Assembly: GCF_040712315.1 (NCBI RefSeq)
Contig: NC_134017.1
Coordinates: 15,964,001 to 16,028,000, forward strand
Source: Castanea sativa
Taxonomy: Eukaryota > Streptophyta > Magnoliopsida > Fagales > Fagaceae
Reading direction: 5' to 3'
DNA length: 64,000 nucleotides
Part shown: piece by piece, positions 45,416 through 64,000 of the stretch
Position numbering within the stretch: the stretch's first letter is position 1
Layout of the letters: each line of letters begins with the position of its first letter
The notes under the pieces: generated by a model
Told to the model about the DNA's origin: nothing
Database searches by the model: none
The model's input: the letters and a program-made list of their open reading frames with translations, nothing else
Program-made: the position numbers and the translations under genes

Positions 45416-48400
45416 TCTAAAACAATAAGTATGCAATTGGTTCCATTTAATTGGGTGCCTTTTCAACTTAAATTAATGGCTATCTTTAAGCACAACATTT
45501 TGGACACATTGAAAATGGTGAGATTGTGTACACCTAACTTATTTCTTTCTCTTTCTCAAAAAAAAAAAAAAAAAAAATTATTTATTTCTTTCTTTGCCAA
45601 TAACTTTATAACTTAACTGACACATCTTTATGCACAAAGTATTTGAAAGTTTAAGGGAAAATGATTCGAATGGTGAGAGTAATAGCATATTGCAACAATC
45701 TTTAAAATCAATAAATAAAAACTTATTTCTTTAAGTAAATAAACAAATAATTAAAGTTACAGAAAATTGAGCTTATTCAAGCTAACACGAAGTCAATTTT
45801 TCTTATTTAAAGTCTAAAAATATGACTTCATTAGAATACAAGTTAAAAGATGAAGAAGAAAGTTAATGGTAACTCTAGTCTTTCGAGGCATTTTTTCCAA
45901 AGTCAAAGTTTTCCTTCTCCATGGTAAGATGGAAGAAAGTAAAAGCGTGTGTTAGAGTCAGTTTCTAAGCAAGAAGAAAAGATGGAGTTTGTGTGTAGTT
46001 TTTGTTTATTTTTAATCATTAAAATTGACAGTCTTGACCCAAATCTCGATCACTATATAGTCAGCTATTGAATCAACCTGCCTAGCATCGTAATCACAAC
46101 TATCCAATTATACTAATACAAAAGGACAGCATAATTGGCTTGAAATAAGCGTATAATTAGGTAATGTGTGGTGTGAATTTGTGAAAATAAATCCAATATT
46201 GATTTTCTCATTATAAATAGTCTTTGATCCCACCTGATATAAATGTTATTGGAGACGAGAATTTCAAAAAAAAAAAAAAAAAAAAAGTACAAACTTCTAT
46301 TCAAATTAATGTGAAGTATATAGCTCCGTTTAATAGAGTAGTTTAACAATATGTTTTCAGTTTTTAAACAATATTACACACATTTTTTCACCCACACATA
46401 TTTCCAAAAAATATAAACAACGTTATTAGAATAACGTTATCAAACGGCCCCATAATTTGCGAAGCACCACGCATCACATTGTCAGCAATTATCTGCAGGT
46501 CAGTTTGTACAAGTTGGGACAAAAACAATAAAAATGTAGAGAGAGAGAGAGAGAGAGAGAAACAATGGCCTTTGAAATGTTGACTTTGTTTATGTGCTTC
46601 ATTTAGACAATTCACTATAACATATTTTATTAGGAAATATAAAAAATTGGAAATTTAGAAGTTATTATGGCAGACCTTTTATGTGATGATCACTTCACAG
46701 ATACAAAATTTTAAAAGGTGAGAGAGATAAAAGTCGAGATTCAAGTTTTCAAAAAGAAATTTCACGTACATGTATACTTAAATTAGATTAAAGTAGAATT
46801 CTATCTCAAGAAAAAAAAAATATAAAACTTAATAGTTCATTACTTTTCTTGATAAGCTCGTTACAACTAAATAGGTTAATAAAAGCACTTATGAGTTTTG
46901 GTTTATTATAATCAGTGAGGGTCATTATCAAAATATAGAATTAGTGAGGGTCTTCCCAGTTCATCCATTAAATTAAAATGACCCCATCCATAACGTGTAT
47001 AACATATGCACACGTCAAAAGTGATTAATTCCAATTCAGACCAAAAAAAAAAAAGGTTATTTATTCCCATTCCTTTTGCCAACAACTTCAGTTTTTTTTT
47101 CTTCAGCCATAAAATTGAATTTGTTGATGGCCCTACATGATGGGTTTTTATATACCTTTACTACTACATAAAATAAGAATAAGGTTTCTTAAATTTCCTG
47201 GGCTAAATATATAAGTTATTGTTGATCTCAAAAAAATAAAAATAAAAGCATGACACATGCATAAAGATGGGCCACCAATGCCTTCCCTTTTTTTCAAATA
47301 TAGGCCAAAGTTTGGTGCTCTTTTTCTTATAAAAGATTTGATATTCTTAAACACAAAGCAAAGGTTATTTGCATATATAATCAAACTTCTAAACCAAAAT
47401 TCGACAAATCAGTTCCACCAAAACAAAGACATTAATAATTTCCCGATTGTCCTTTTTTTTCTTAAGAATTACAACTTGAAAGACCCAAGTTATGGACAAA
47501 TTAGCTCTTAATTTGTTCAAATCTTGACTTCATGCCTAGGAAATTCCGTGTATTAATTTTTCTACGGTATGACTATATTAAGTGATAAGTGATAACCAAG
47601 AAAATGACCAAAGGGTTTATGTGAAATCTTTGTCCTCTCTTTGTGGTTGCTGAGAAAGTTCGAGGAGAATTAGATATTTAGGTTGAAAGGTTGAGAAGTG
47701 GACCCTAGACTCAATTTCGTGTCAAAAAAGTAGACTTCTTTGAGGTCTAAAAAATGATAGCGTAAGGTAAAGGAGACAAAAAAGATAACCGTGTGACTGT
47801 GTCTGTGTTAGCATTTTCAACATGCTGTTTTCTTAGTTTTTACTAAACTACGAAAAGAAACGTGAGCAAATTTGCTGTGCTAGGTTCTCTAAAAAGAGCA
47901 GACTTTGAAATCAATAAATGACAAACAAAGGTCATTTTGGATCAAAACGTGTTCCTATGATATTTAATGGTTAAAACGAGTTAAAGAGGTAGAGATTAGG
48001 TCCACACGGAAAGAACACAGAATTGTGTCACACTTTATCTTGGTCAAAGGTAAAAGAAACATTATGACCTTGAATAGAACTTGCTCGTAGACCAAGCTGG
48101 TTCTATTGTTTATGTTCCAACAATGGGGGCTAAAGTGTGCATACTTAATGTTGAGTGCCCCATGATTGCTGTCATGGACTATGAAATTTCATTGGCAGAA
48201 CAAATTGGATGACCATCCACGGATACTTTAATATGAAAACGACACTAATATGATACGGATACCACACTTTAAATAAAGTGTCCATGCTTCCTAGATTAAA
48301 AGTACACATAGATCCTTACTTAAATCGACACGTAATAAGTTTGAGAAATTTTCTACACACTATTTTCAAAGAAAATTAAGTTGAAAAAGATAATTTATTT

Positions 48401-49860
48401 TTTTAAAAAGCTATAATCTTAAAGCAATTTTAGGTTTATTTTAAAGAAATTTTCTCCAAACTTGTTTAAAAAAAAAAAAATTAACGTTCAAAAAGAAAGA
48501 AGAACAGTAATCTTAAAACAAATGTCGGCTAAAGTGCACAATTCAGCTAACTAGTGGTCCACACAAAAAATTGCTTCTTTCCATTTACACGGCTTTAGGT
48601 ATAATCCAGTCGTGGTCCTTTCTTTGTTCTATGGTATGACTACTTCGACTTTGAGTTTGACAAAGCCCAAAGAGAGGTTCAAAGTTCAAACATGGACTTG
48701 CTTAGCCCAAGTGGCAGTACAAGTCAAGAGAGTCCCCAATTTCTCATCGTTCCGATTAAGGAAGGATTTCAAAATGGACCCAAAAATGCTAGTTGGGCCA
48801 CATAAATCCTTAAAGTCATTGTTGTTAAGAAATCTAAAATTTATTCGGCCCAAAATGGCTACTACAATCATGATATTCATGGTCCATTAACCACCGGAAT
48901 AATGCTAACTAGCTAGGAACACGTCTAACTACACCCCCAAATCTGCAATATACTCAAGTATCACATTATGATTGATGTACCTAATTTTTTTTTCCCAGAA
49001 AGTACCAGAGATGGTCCTATGGCTAAGTGCTAAAATTCAACTATAATATAAGTTAATATTTAAGCATGTTGTAAAATTTGGTATGAATTTAAGTGTCTTT
49101 GTCGTAAAACGACTCAAAATACTGTTTGTGGTAACTCATGTCAACGTTTAATAATACAATATTCTGAGTGCAAAAAAAAAAAAAAAAAATTTAAAAACCC
49201 CAATCAATAAGTTACAAATTTAATTTTAAACCTACCATTCACAACTTTCACAAGCTCTTTGATTTCCTAATACGGGTTCTTAAAGATGGCCTTATATATA
49301 GTTTTTAATTTGAAAAGCCATAGAAACATCATTGAAGTATATCTTGAATCAATTTTAATTCCCACCAGAGGAATTGAATTATTATTATTATATAAAAGAG
49401 GAATTGTATTATCTTAACACGAGTACACGACAATGGCACCAACCAAAATGATTAGTGCATTGGTGTTGCCAAACACCCCCACCTTAAGGTCCATATTTAA
49501 ACATTTCTACCTTCAATTTTGGTCTAGGCTTTAACCAAACTCAAAGAGAAGTCTAGGCCTACAACCCACCAAAAATACGCTCAATTGGGCTAGACTACGT
49601 TTTGCAATAAATAACTTTTGTTCTCGCTCTATGGATTTGGCGCACAAGATGACACATCTTACATTGTTTTGAGTTAGCACAATTGCGCAAACATCAAATA
49701 CTTTTTATGGATTCATTTTGAACCAGCTGTCATCTTCATACTTGTTGTTTCCAAAACATAGTTATATATAGTTTTATACGCGGGTTAGTACCCCTTTCCA
49801 TCTTCTTTGTTTGTGTTGTGCGTTTATTTCTCACAAAAAAAAAAAAAAAGTATAGAACTG

Positions 49861-49894
<34 letters not shown>

Positions 49895-50880
49895 TTATAC
49901 GCATTTTAGTGGGCCTATTTAAATTTTAAACATTTTGTTTGGGCAGGCTTAATGCAGTACTCAATGCTCATTGGTTATGTTATATTATGTATCTATTTAG
50001 GAACCGTTTATTTAATTAAAATTAAAATTTTTTTGCTGAAAATACTGTAAATAAAACTAAAAGGTAGCTAAAATAGTACAGTAAAATTCATAAATAGTAT
50101 CAAAAAGTACAATGAGACCTATGAATAGTAGCAAAAATAAACTAATTAGTAAAAAAAAACTGACTTTTTTAAATCAGGCCAAACGCACACAAGGTCAAAT
50201 GGGTTAGAATTATGTCTCCTATCCATTATCAGTCTTCGTTGACTTTTTTATGAAATACATTACAAAAGCTACCATTACAAAGCATCTCTAATCAACTATG
50301 ATTTATAAGGGCTTTTTATGTGAGTGTCAATTTAATCCATGCATTTGTACTTCTAATAATTAATCTCTTTCATATTATGTACGTGACTTGTGCCAACTGA
50401 CAAGTAAAAAATTTTACTTAAAATTCGAATGAAGTTAATCACATTATTATATGTACATGATTTTGTCACACACCCATATTTCTTAAATAAATTCATATCT
50501 TAATTTATTAAACCTAGTTAAGAAGAAGACTAATGATTGCTTACAAGACTCAGTTCAACATTAGCTAAATCGTTAAAATGGATCATACTCATAACTTCAT
50601 AAGAGTCAAATAATATAGAAGGAAAAAAAAAGTGTAATAAACGACACCACTTAAAGAAACTAACTTACATAAACAATACCCATTTGTTAGAGAAGATTCA
50701 GTCGACGATACTTTTTTTTTTCAAATTAGAATTTTCTTTTTAAAGAAAAAATTTTAAAATTAGAATTGTATATAAGAAAATAAAATTTTAATTTGAATGA
50801 AATTGGGAAAAAAAAAGTCTTCAAATATTCGTTTACATGTGCTTTTTAATTATTTAGGCATATGCCTTGTGACTAAGATA
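45416..50880. other. Intergenic region with scattered repeat relics
   Basis: No gene recognised. Open frames up to 92 codons (48612-48890) lack domains. Possible relics: 46330-46450 (AAACAACGTTATTAGAATAACGTT, also echoed at 43430-43510), a SINE-like head at about 48998-49190 ending in a poly-A run, an (AT)n tract at 49861-49891, and a TE-like segment at about 49995-50190. A (GA)n run lies at 46537-46560. These assignments are weak. Confidence 0.45.
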
Positions 50881-50884
50881 TACG

Positions 50885-51200
50885 TGGATGAGTCAATGAC
50901 CATGTTGGTCTAATGGCACCTCCCTAGGTAAGGGTTGGGGTATAATACTATAATTAGTGTGTGTGTGTAAGGAACCAAAACAGTACCCTTGATTTCCTTA
51001 CTTATAAATTCTTGCAGAAACCAACCCAAAATGTCCGGAAAAAAGCCAGCACAGCAGCCCCAACCCCCAAAGCTACCTAAACAGTCACCTCCCAGCAATA
51101 CTAGTCAGGCAAAGAACCCTGGCCAATCAGTCCCAGTTTCCTCAGTGGGTAAGTTACAACTTATTTATGCAAAGACAACTAAGCTAACTAAGGCCATATG
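50885..51200 (+). other. Orphan Pro/Gln/Lys-rich short ORF, uncertain
   Basis: An open frame from the ATG at 51031 reads MSGKKPAQQPQPPKLPKQS and continues to about 51145, where TCAGTGGGTAAG could be a splice donor. A pyrimidine-rich CTTGCAG lies just before, at about 51012-51018. It could be an exon remnant or a retroposed piece, but it is short, low-complexity and also open on the minus strand. 50885-50930 resembles a SINE head (TTGGTCTAATGGCACCTCCC). No partner exon is recognised. Confidence 0.25.
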
Positions 51201-52123
51201 ATTACATTGAAAACAAAAAAATAGAAAAGTCATTTGGTTACAAATTGGTTACAAGAATGGATATTCTTAATACAAGATTACTAAGGGATTCTTGTAAGAA
51301 GGAGATATGTTGAACCAAGCTTGCCTCCAAATGGGACTTGAACTTCTTTATATAGACTGGGAGGAGCCTAGGATCCTCTAGGAGAGTTTAGGATTCTCTG
51401 AAGATTCCTGAAATTCTAAGGGGAGGGGAGGATAATTTACTTTTTCCTATAGTAAAAACATTTTCCACCGAAAGTAGATGAAAACCTCGAAAGCGCAGCG
51501 TAGCTGCGCCACTGTTCATGTTTTGTCTTTTTGTGTCGGCTGGTATATATATAAAAACCAAGTTTTAAAAAATTTAAAGAGAGAGAGGGAGAAGAGACGT
51601 ATGTGGACGATCATATTACTAATCAAAATCAAAACTAGTTGGGAGATTAGTATTTAATAAAAGATAATAATGTCAATTGTTAACCTCTCAAAAGATATTA
51701 AAAAAAAAATGAGAGAGATCAGCCATCATTCACCTCTCTCAGATTTCACAAAAATAAAAGCATCATGCACTAGCTATAACCTTTTATTATGTTATTAAAA
51801 GTACATAAGTGCATGTCATGTGATATATTTCATTATGGTTTGAGAAGGAAGGTTCTATTTGTCACAAGCATAGCATTAATTTGTCAAATAAAAAATGCAA
51901 GAACTAAATTGACACTTACATGAAACATGAAAATCTAAGGATGATATTTATTGAAACCCCAAATTATAAATGTACAATGTACAATGTACACTGCACAAAA
52001 CACATTAGGTCAATCTTTTGGTCACAGCCCTTCATATCCCCATAAATGTAGAACATGAAAAATATTTAAAAATGATTCTGCTAGGTTTTACTACTTGATA
52101 GGGTTGGATCCAAGAGGCCAAGA
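51201..52123. other. Intergenic, probable LTR fragment
   Basis: 51230-51550 has less AT-rich wording such as CTTGAACTTCTTTATATAGA, CCTAGGATCCTCTAGGAGAG and GCGCAGCGTAGCTGCGCC (a perfect short palindrome at about 51494-51511), reminiscent of LTR leader sequence, but no second copy lies in the window. The rest is AT-rich with nothing recognised. Confidence 0.4.
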
Positions 52124-53389
52124 CCACAATCTTTTTTTTTTTTATAAACTTCAATTTCATTAATCAAACAGAAGGATACACAATGGAACTACAGTCGACC
52201 TTATAAGCAGATTTAAGAACATTAGGAAGATTGTGTTTATTGTAACTAAAGGACATAGAAGAAGAAAGGGTGAGTCTAGCAGCAATATGTGCTGCTGTAT
52301 TACTGTCTCTCTTAGCCCAACAGAAAAAACAACTAAGAAAAAAGTCTTTAAGGCTTAAAGTGTTGCTGATGATGTTACTGATGGTCCAGTCCGGGGTGAT
52401 TGACAAGGAGTTAAGGGAGTCGAAGCAGCTCTTAGCGTCCCCTTCGATGATAATATGAGTCCATTTCTCAGCCTTAGCTAATTGTGTAGCCCAGTAGATG
52501 GCAGAGGCTTCAGCTTGAGTGGGTGAGCAAGGGGTTATGATTCTAGCCCAGATTTTCAGCACATCACCTTTGTGGTCTCTGGCAACAACAGCTATAGCAT
52601 TGCTATTCCTGGCAGTTGCGGCATCTGTGTTGAGCTTTACCCATCCCTGCTGTGGGGGTTGCCAGCGGCAGATTTGGTTGTCATTGTGTCACTAGGAGAG
52701 GCTGATCATGAGCTATCCCTGCAGAAATACTAAGTTTTTACTGCCTGGAATTCGGCCATGCTTTTGTGGATGTGTTTAATGGCTTCATGAATGTCTACCA
52801 CTCCACCTTTATGTACAGCCTGGTTCCTGGTCCTCCAAATTTCATCGAGGATTAGTGCCATCTTAAGTGTTATCATCCATATATCTTTTGCGGGGCATGG
52901 GGAGGAAGGGGGGTCGATGATGAATTAGATGATTTCCTCTGAGGTTGATATCGAATGGTCCTCAGGTTTGAAACCCCACAGAGCTCTAGCTACGGTGCAA
53001 TTCAAGAACAGGTGTGTTGGAGATTCTGCTTCTAATTGGCATAGTGCACATGTAGGGTCATGGGCAGCAACTCTCCTTTGGATATTTTCATTGGTGGGTA
53101 AGGAGCTGGTACCTACTCTCCAGAGAAGCATTTTGATTCTCTCGGGAGCTTGGATTCTCCAAAGTTTTTTCCATGAAAGGCTAGAACTTGAGGGAGTGAG
53201 GTTTTGCTCGGCTTGCTTGTGGTAGGCTGACTTGACAGTGAGGTTGCCTCTTTGGCCTAATTGAGATTGGAATGGCCAGGATTGCTATTGAGGATTCTGC
53301 ATCAAAGATATCTTCTACAAGGCTTGCTTTCCATGCATGTATTTCATGGTCAATGAGCTGAGATACCATAATAGGGATGGCCACAATCT
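52124..53389 (-). mobile_element. 5'-truncated LINE with target-site duplication
   Basis: Spans 52133-53380, flanked by CCACAATCT at 52124-52132 and 53381-53389; the match extends imperfectly to the left. The 3' end on the minus strand is a poly-A run (plus-strand T's at 52132-52143). Minus-strand content in order: post-RT linker VSQLIDHEIHAWKASLVEDI (53384-53181), zf-RVT with CALCQLEAESPTHLFLNCTV (53131-52925), and an RNase H-like domain open from about 52690 to 52164. The last has VKLNTDAATA, SPTQAEASAIYW, IIIEGDAKSCFDS and DSNTAAHIAA, so its acidic residues and His appear intact. Stops lie between zf-RVT and RNase H. Frames upstream are missing, as expected from incomplete reverse transcription. 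Confidence 0.9.
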
Positions 53390-54325
53390 AATTGAGCAAT
53401 TGATTGGTCGTGTCATATAGGCTGCATCCAATTGCTTCGATTTGAACCTCATCTAGGCTAACTGGATTCACTAGGCACCTAAAATTCATCCATCTTCGCA
53501 AAATTTTTGTTTTTTGTTTTTTTGCTTTTTTGTTGTTTTTTGGTTGAATACATCCAAACTTCACATCATTCTTGCGCTGGGATGACTTTAAATGGCTACA
53601 ATTATTTACCAGCAGGCTGCAACTTGTCCTTGTGCGGTGAAGAGGGGGATGGAGTGGTTTGCTTGTATTGCTCAGGAGGACCACATGTATGGTCTAATTA
53701 AATTAATGGAGTGGGGCAATATTGCCTCAAACAGCTGCTATAGAGACTTTTTTTCTTTTACCAAAATTTTCAAATCCCTTTTGTGTCAATAGACTGACCA
53801 TAAGGTCCATTACTGCCTACATGTACTTTTGTTACTATATGTCTATGATAGACATTCTAACTTTCTAAGGTAATGCATGTGATACTACATGGGGCCCGGG
53901 TGAAACCTATATTATAGCCGCAGATAATGTAGTTCAGAACTTTCAGATTTCCATATCATTGCAAGTTACAAGTTTGGGAATCAAGAATACCCGAATCATA
54001 AGTGCCACCCCTAATATCTGGGTGGGGCATACATTTTTGTAACTCCATAAAATTAAAATGCTCCTAGTTTGAAATTTTTGAATTTTTATTTCTTGTAGAA
54101 TGATAAATTGAACAGTGCACAACATTTTCCAGACTATATTTTACCTGTAATACAACTACCAGCACCCACCCTATTCCTTACCCACCCAACTTATAGGATA
54201 GAAAAAAGGGGGAGAAAGGCTTTAAAAAATGAACATAACCAAAATGAAAATTGAAAAATGACAGTGAAAGGTTATATGATTAAAGTGAACTTCATACAAT
54301 AAGTTCTAGAGAAACTTCTACTAAT
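53390..54325. other. Intergenic, 3' flank of the malic enzyme gene
   Basis: No gene recognised. The minus-strand frame 53684-53388 ends at the LINE insertion; its last 35 residues are ordinary in composition but not recognised. A minus-strand AATAAA at 54090-54085, about 236 bases past the malic enzyme stop, is a plausible polyadenylation signal. Confidence 0.5.
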
Positions 54326-61399
<7,074 letters not shown>

Positions 61400-61680
61400 C
61401 TTGGCGAGAAAGTGAGAGAGAGAAAAAAAATGAGAAAAGACCGAGTATTTTGGTTGCAAAACCAGTGAGAGAGAGAGAATAGGCACAGAAAGAGAGACTT
61501 GTTTAGCTAATATTATAGTTCTCTCTCTCTCTTTCTTTGGTGTCTTACTGTTTCTTCTCTCCAACTCTCTCTCTCTCTGTTTCTGTCTCTCTCTTTCAGC
61601 TTCTGCCTGGTTTCGTAGAGAGAGAGAAAGAGAAAGAGAGAGATCAGAAAATGGCTAAGGAGGCTGATATATACATAAAT
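61400..61680 (-). promoter_or_regulatory. Malic enzyme 5' leader and TATA box
   Basis: Between the start codon and a minus-strand TATATATC (61674-61666) lie several CT/GA tracts (61405-61500, 61518-61535, 61565-61640), presumably 5' UTR. Transcription start would fall near 61640 by TATA spacing; this is inference. Confidence 0.5.
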
Positions 61681-61699
61681 GAGAAAACAATGGGTGCAA

Positions 61700-62786
61700 A
61701 TTGAATTTGTCTCGATATTACCAAGGTGCCCCTTTACGCAATTTTGGTGTTGTTGTTGTGTTTTTTTTTATTTTCTTTTTTTAAAGGAAATATTATAGGC
61801 ACGAGGGGATTCATAAATCACATTTGTTGGGTGGGACCCACATTAGTGTGGGGGCTCTGTGGTTTTTTGAGTTCTTGTGGTTGTGATCTTTGGTGAATGG
61901 GAAAGAAGGTGATGCTGACTCACAAGAATGTGTTGCTATATCCAAGGATCAGATTTAAAGAGTTCTGTCCCGCACAACACATGTCTGTGATATCTGCATC
62001 CAGAGGATAGTCTCTCATATTAAATGAGTTCATATTTGTGGGTTATGTTAGAGCACGTTCAAATTTTTTTACCTATTTTAGTATTAGTATTTGTTATATT
62101 TTATTTTACATGCTCTTTTTTTAAAACATCACACGTTGATTATCTTTTTCATAATATATTTTATTAAATTATTATTTTTATTTATTTTTTAATTATTTAT
62201 CATTTTTTATGCATAACAATCACTATCCACTTTCTTCTCCTATTGTTAGGGATATGTAAAAATAAATAAAAACTAAATACAAAATGAATAATGAATAATG
62301 AATAATAGTAATGTAAAATTTATATAGTTTCTATAGTAAATTTGTAAATTTATACAATTATACACAGATTAATATAAGTCATTTTTAGTTAAAATTATGT
62401 AAATTTTACAACTTTTTATATTATATATGAACTAATATGAGTGCTCTTATTCTCAACTCTCAAGCAATTGTAAAATTGCATGTTAATGTAAAATTTTTAT
62501 TCATATATCTCATAGAATGAGTGTACTTAATATAAAAATGTTAATATAAATTAATACAATTGCAAGAACAATATAGGGTTTAAAATAAGTAATTATTTAA
62601 ATATAAGAGTAACATATTTTGATAAAAAGTTGAAAAAAGACCTTTAAGATTTTTTGTTCATATACGTATGAAAGCGATAACAACAATAGTGAGAAAAAGT
62701 AAGTTCATTCAAGTCAAACAAAAATAGATGTAGAAAAAACCAAAAAAAAAATTAATAGAAAGGTATAACTTTGATTAAATAAAATA

Positions 62787-62821
<35 letters not shown>

Positions 62822-64000
62822 AAGCCAACGGGATTAGCTTACTTTCAGTATTTTTTTAAAAGAAATCTTATTTTATTTTAATGATAGACTTCTACATCAT
62901 TACTAATTAAATAAAATGTGGGGATTAAAACTCACTATTACTTGTTATTGTATATTTAAAATAAAAATATATATTCAATTAAAAAGTACTAGAGATAAGT
63001 TGAATCCATGACTAACCTAATCTATTAAATAGGCATGTCCAACAAATTTTGGGGAATAAAGTTGGATGTTATTAAGGCTTCATTTAGATATGCTTGCGTA
63101 TGCGTCTAGAGTAAAGTCACGTTTTTGGCTTTTTTTTTTTTTTAACCAGCATGTTATGCACTGTTCATTGGTCATGAAAAGTGTATTTAGGCCAATGAAC
63201 AGTAATAAACAGTAAAAAATTTATTTTTTTATTATTTTTAATTTTTAATTTTTAATTTTTAACAAAATAAGCAGTATCCAAAATAAGTTGCGTTAAAGCT
63301 TGTTTGCGATAATATAAACAGCTACTGTTTCGACACAGGGAAAAGAGGTTGAGATTGTGATTTGTAGCATGAATATGGGAGGACTAAACTCATTGCAAGA
63401 GACGGGAGCTCTTTATATTGACCGTAGGATTGGTGCCCAGTGAGATTTGCAGAGGGTTTTGTCCTCTTCCTAGCTTTTTCCACATATAAGATTCTTAACC
63501 AGATTATTATTGGCTAGTTCATACTTTCATACCCACGATTATTGGAATTCAGTCTAATAGATGTTTTTCTTTTTCCCTCCATATGGACATATTTGGGGAC
63601 TCACTACTCAGTAGTCACTAGGGAGGCAATTGAAAATTTATTGTTAATAGAAAATGAAATTAATAAATTGTGGTTTTATTGAAACAATTTATACATATAC
63701 GGATCCGGATTCCAAATTTTTAATTTTTTATTCTTTTGGTGTAAAAATGGGTTTGGATCTTGAACATTCATATTTCATTTTTTCCCTCTCCAAAAAAGTG
63801 AATTCAGATGTTAAATTATTATTATTAATGACAAAAAGAGTTAGTGATGATAATTAAATAATAGGGATCATGACGATAATAATGACAACAACATAAGATA
63901 CAAAATTCATTGGGAACACTTGTATGAGCAATCTCAAAAATATACACGAATTGGGAGGAGGGAGAATAAAATACAAAAATTGGAATTTGGATATTCCCTT
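61700..64000. other. Intergenic region upstream of the malic enzyme gene
   Basis: No gene recognised. 62786-62820 is an (AT)n(GT)n microsatellite. 63080-63320 looks like a hAT-type non-autonomous element (GCTTCATTTAGATATGCTTG near the left, AGTTGCGTTAAAGCTTGTTT near the right, with ACAGTAATAAACAGTAAAAA inside), but its inverted ends are poorly preserved. The rest is AT-rich without open frames of note. Confidence 0.45.

Noticed and set aside
48612..48890. 92-codon plus-strand frame
   Set aside because: No domain, ordinary AT-rich surroundings and no supporting exon signals.

Overview
This is a 64 kb piece of a plant nuclear genome, almost certainly from a woody eudicot. It is AT-rich, has GT-AG introns, (GA)n tracts in 5' leaders, and a dense load of retrotransposon and DNA-transposon remains. 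The copia-like element at 5.65-13.25 kb and the Gypsy LTR ending near 40.78 kb resemble repeats I associate with Fagaceae (oak, chestnut, beech). That assignment is recall and inference, not a search result.

Only two protein-coding genes are well supported, both on the minus strand. (1) A three-exon, 369-codon MYB-related repressor of the KUA1/MYBH (MYBS3-like) type lies at 21743-26541. It has a CCHC zinc knuckle, an RLFGV motif, one SHAQKYF-type MYB repeat and an LNLSL EAR-like motif. (2) A 20-exon, 653-codon NADP-dependent malic enzyme of the plastid NADP-ME4 type lies at 54326-61399. All catalytic and nucleotide-binding motifs are present, every junction is GT-AG, and the reading frame closes across all exons. 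The two genes are not linked in function beyond both being expressed from TATA-containing, GA-rich promoters.

The rest is transposable-element territory. 1-5650: unannotated intergenic sequence. 5652-13252: a non-autonomous LTR element on the minus strand with two ~1 kb LTRs, PBS and PPT. It carries a decayed gag and a plant-transposon-domain ORF, and no recognisable pol. 13.4-18.3 kb: a truncated LINE duplicated head to tail. 18531-20176: a Mutator-like element with ~400 bp terminal inverted repeats and a perfect 9-bp target duplication. 30955-32059 and 33846-34921: two Harbinger-type elements with 3-bp target duplications and perfect internal hairpins. 33.3-35.8 kb and 40.9-45.1 kb: a pair of diverged direct duplicates that received different transposons, so each gives an empty site for the other. 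36.2-40.8 kb: a 670-bp tandem duplication and a long Gypsy-type LTR. 52133-53380: a 5'-truncated LINE with its target duplication. SINE-like relics sit in introns of both genes.

I did not find a new multi-gene system. The most informative structures are the reciprocal insertion pair, the long-TIR Mutator element with a 76-bp minisatellite inside it, and the hairpin-bearing Harbinger elements with gene-like tandem arrays.
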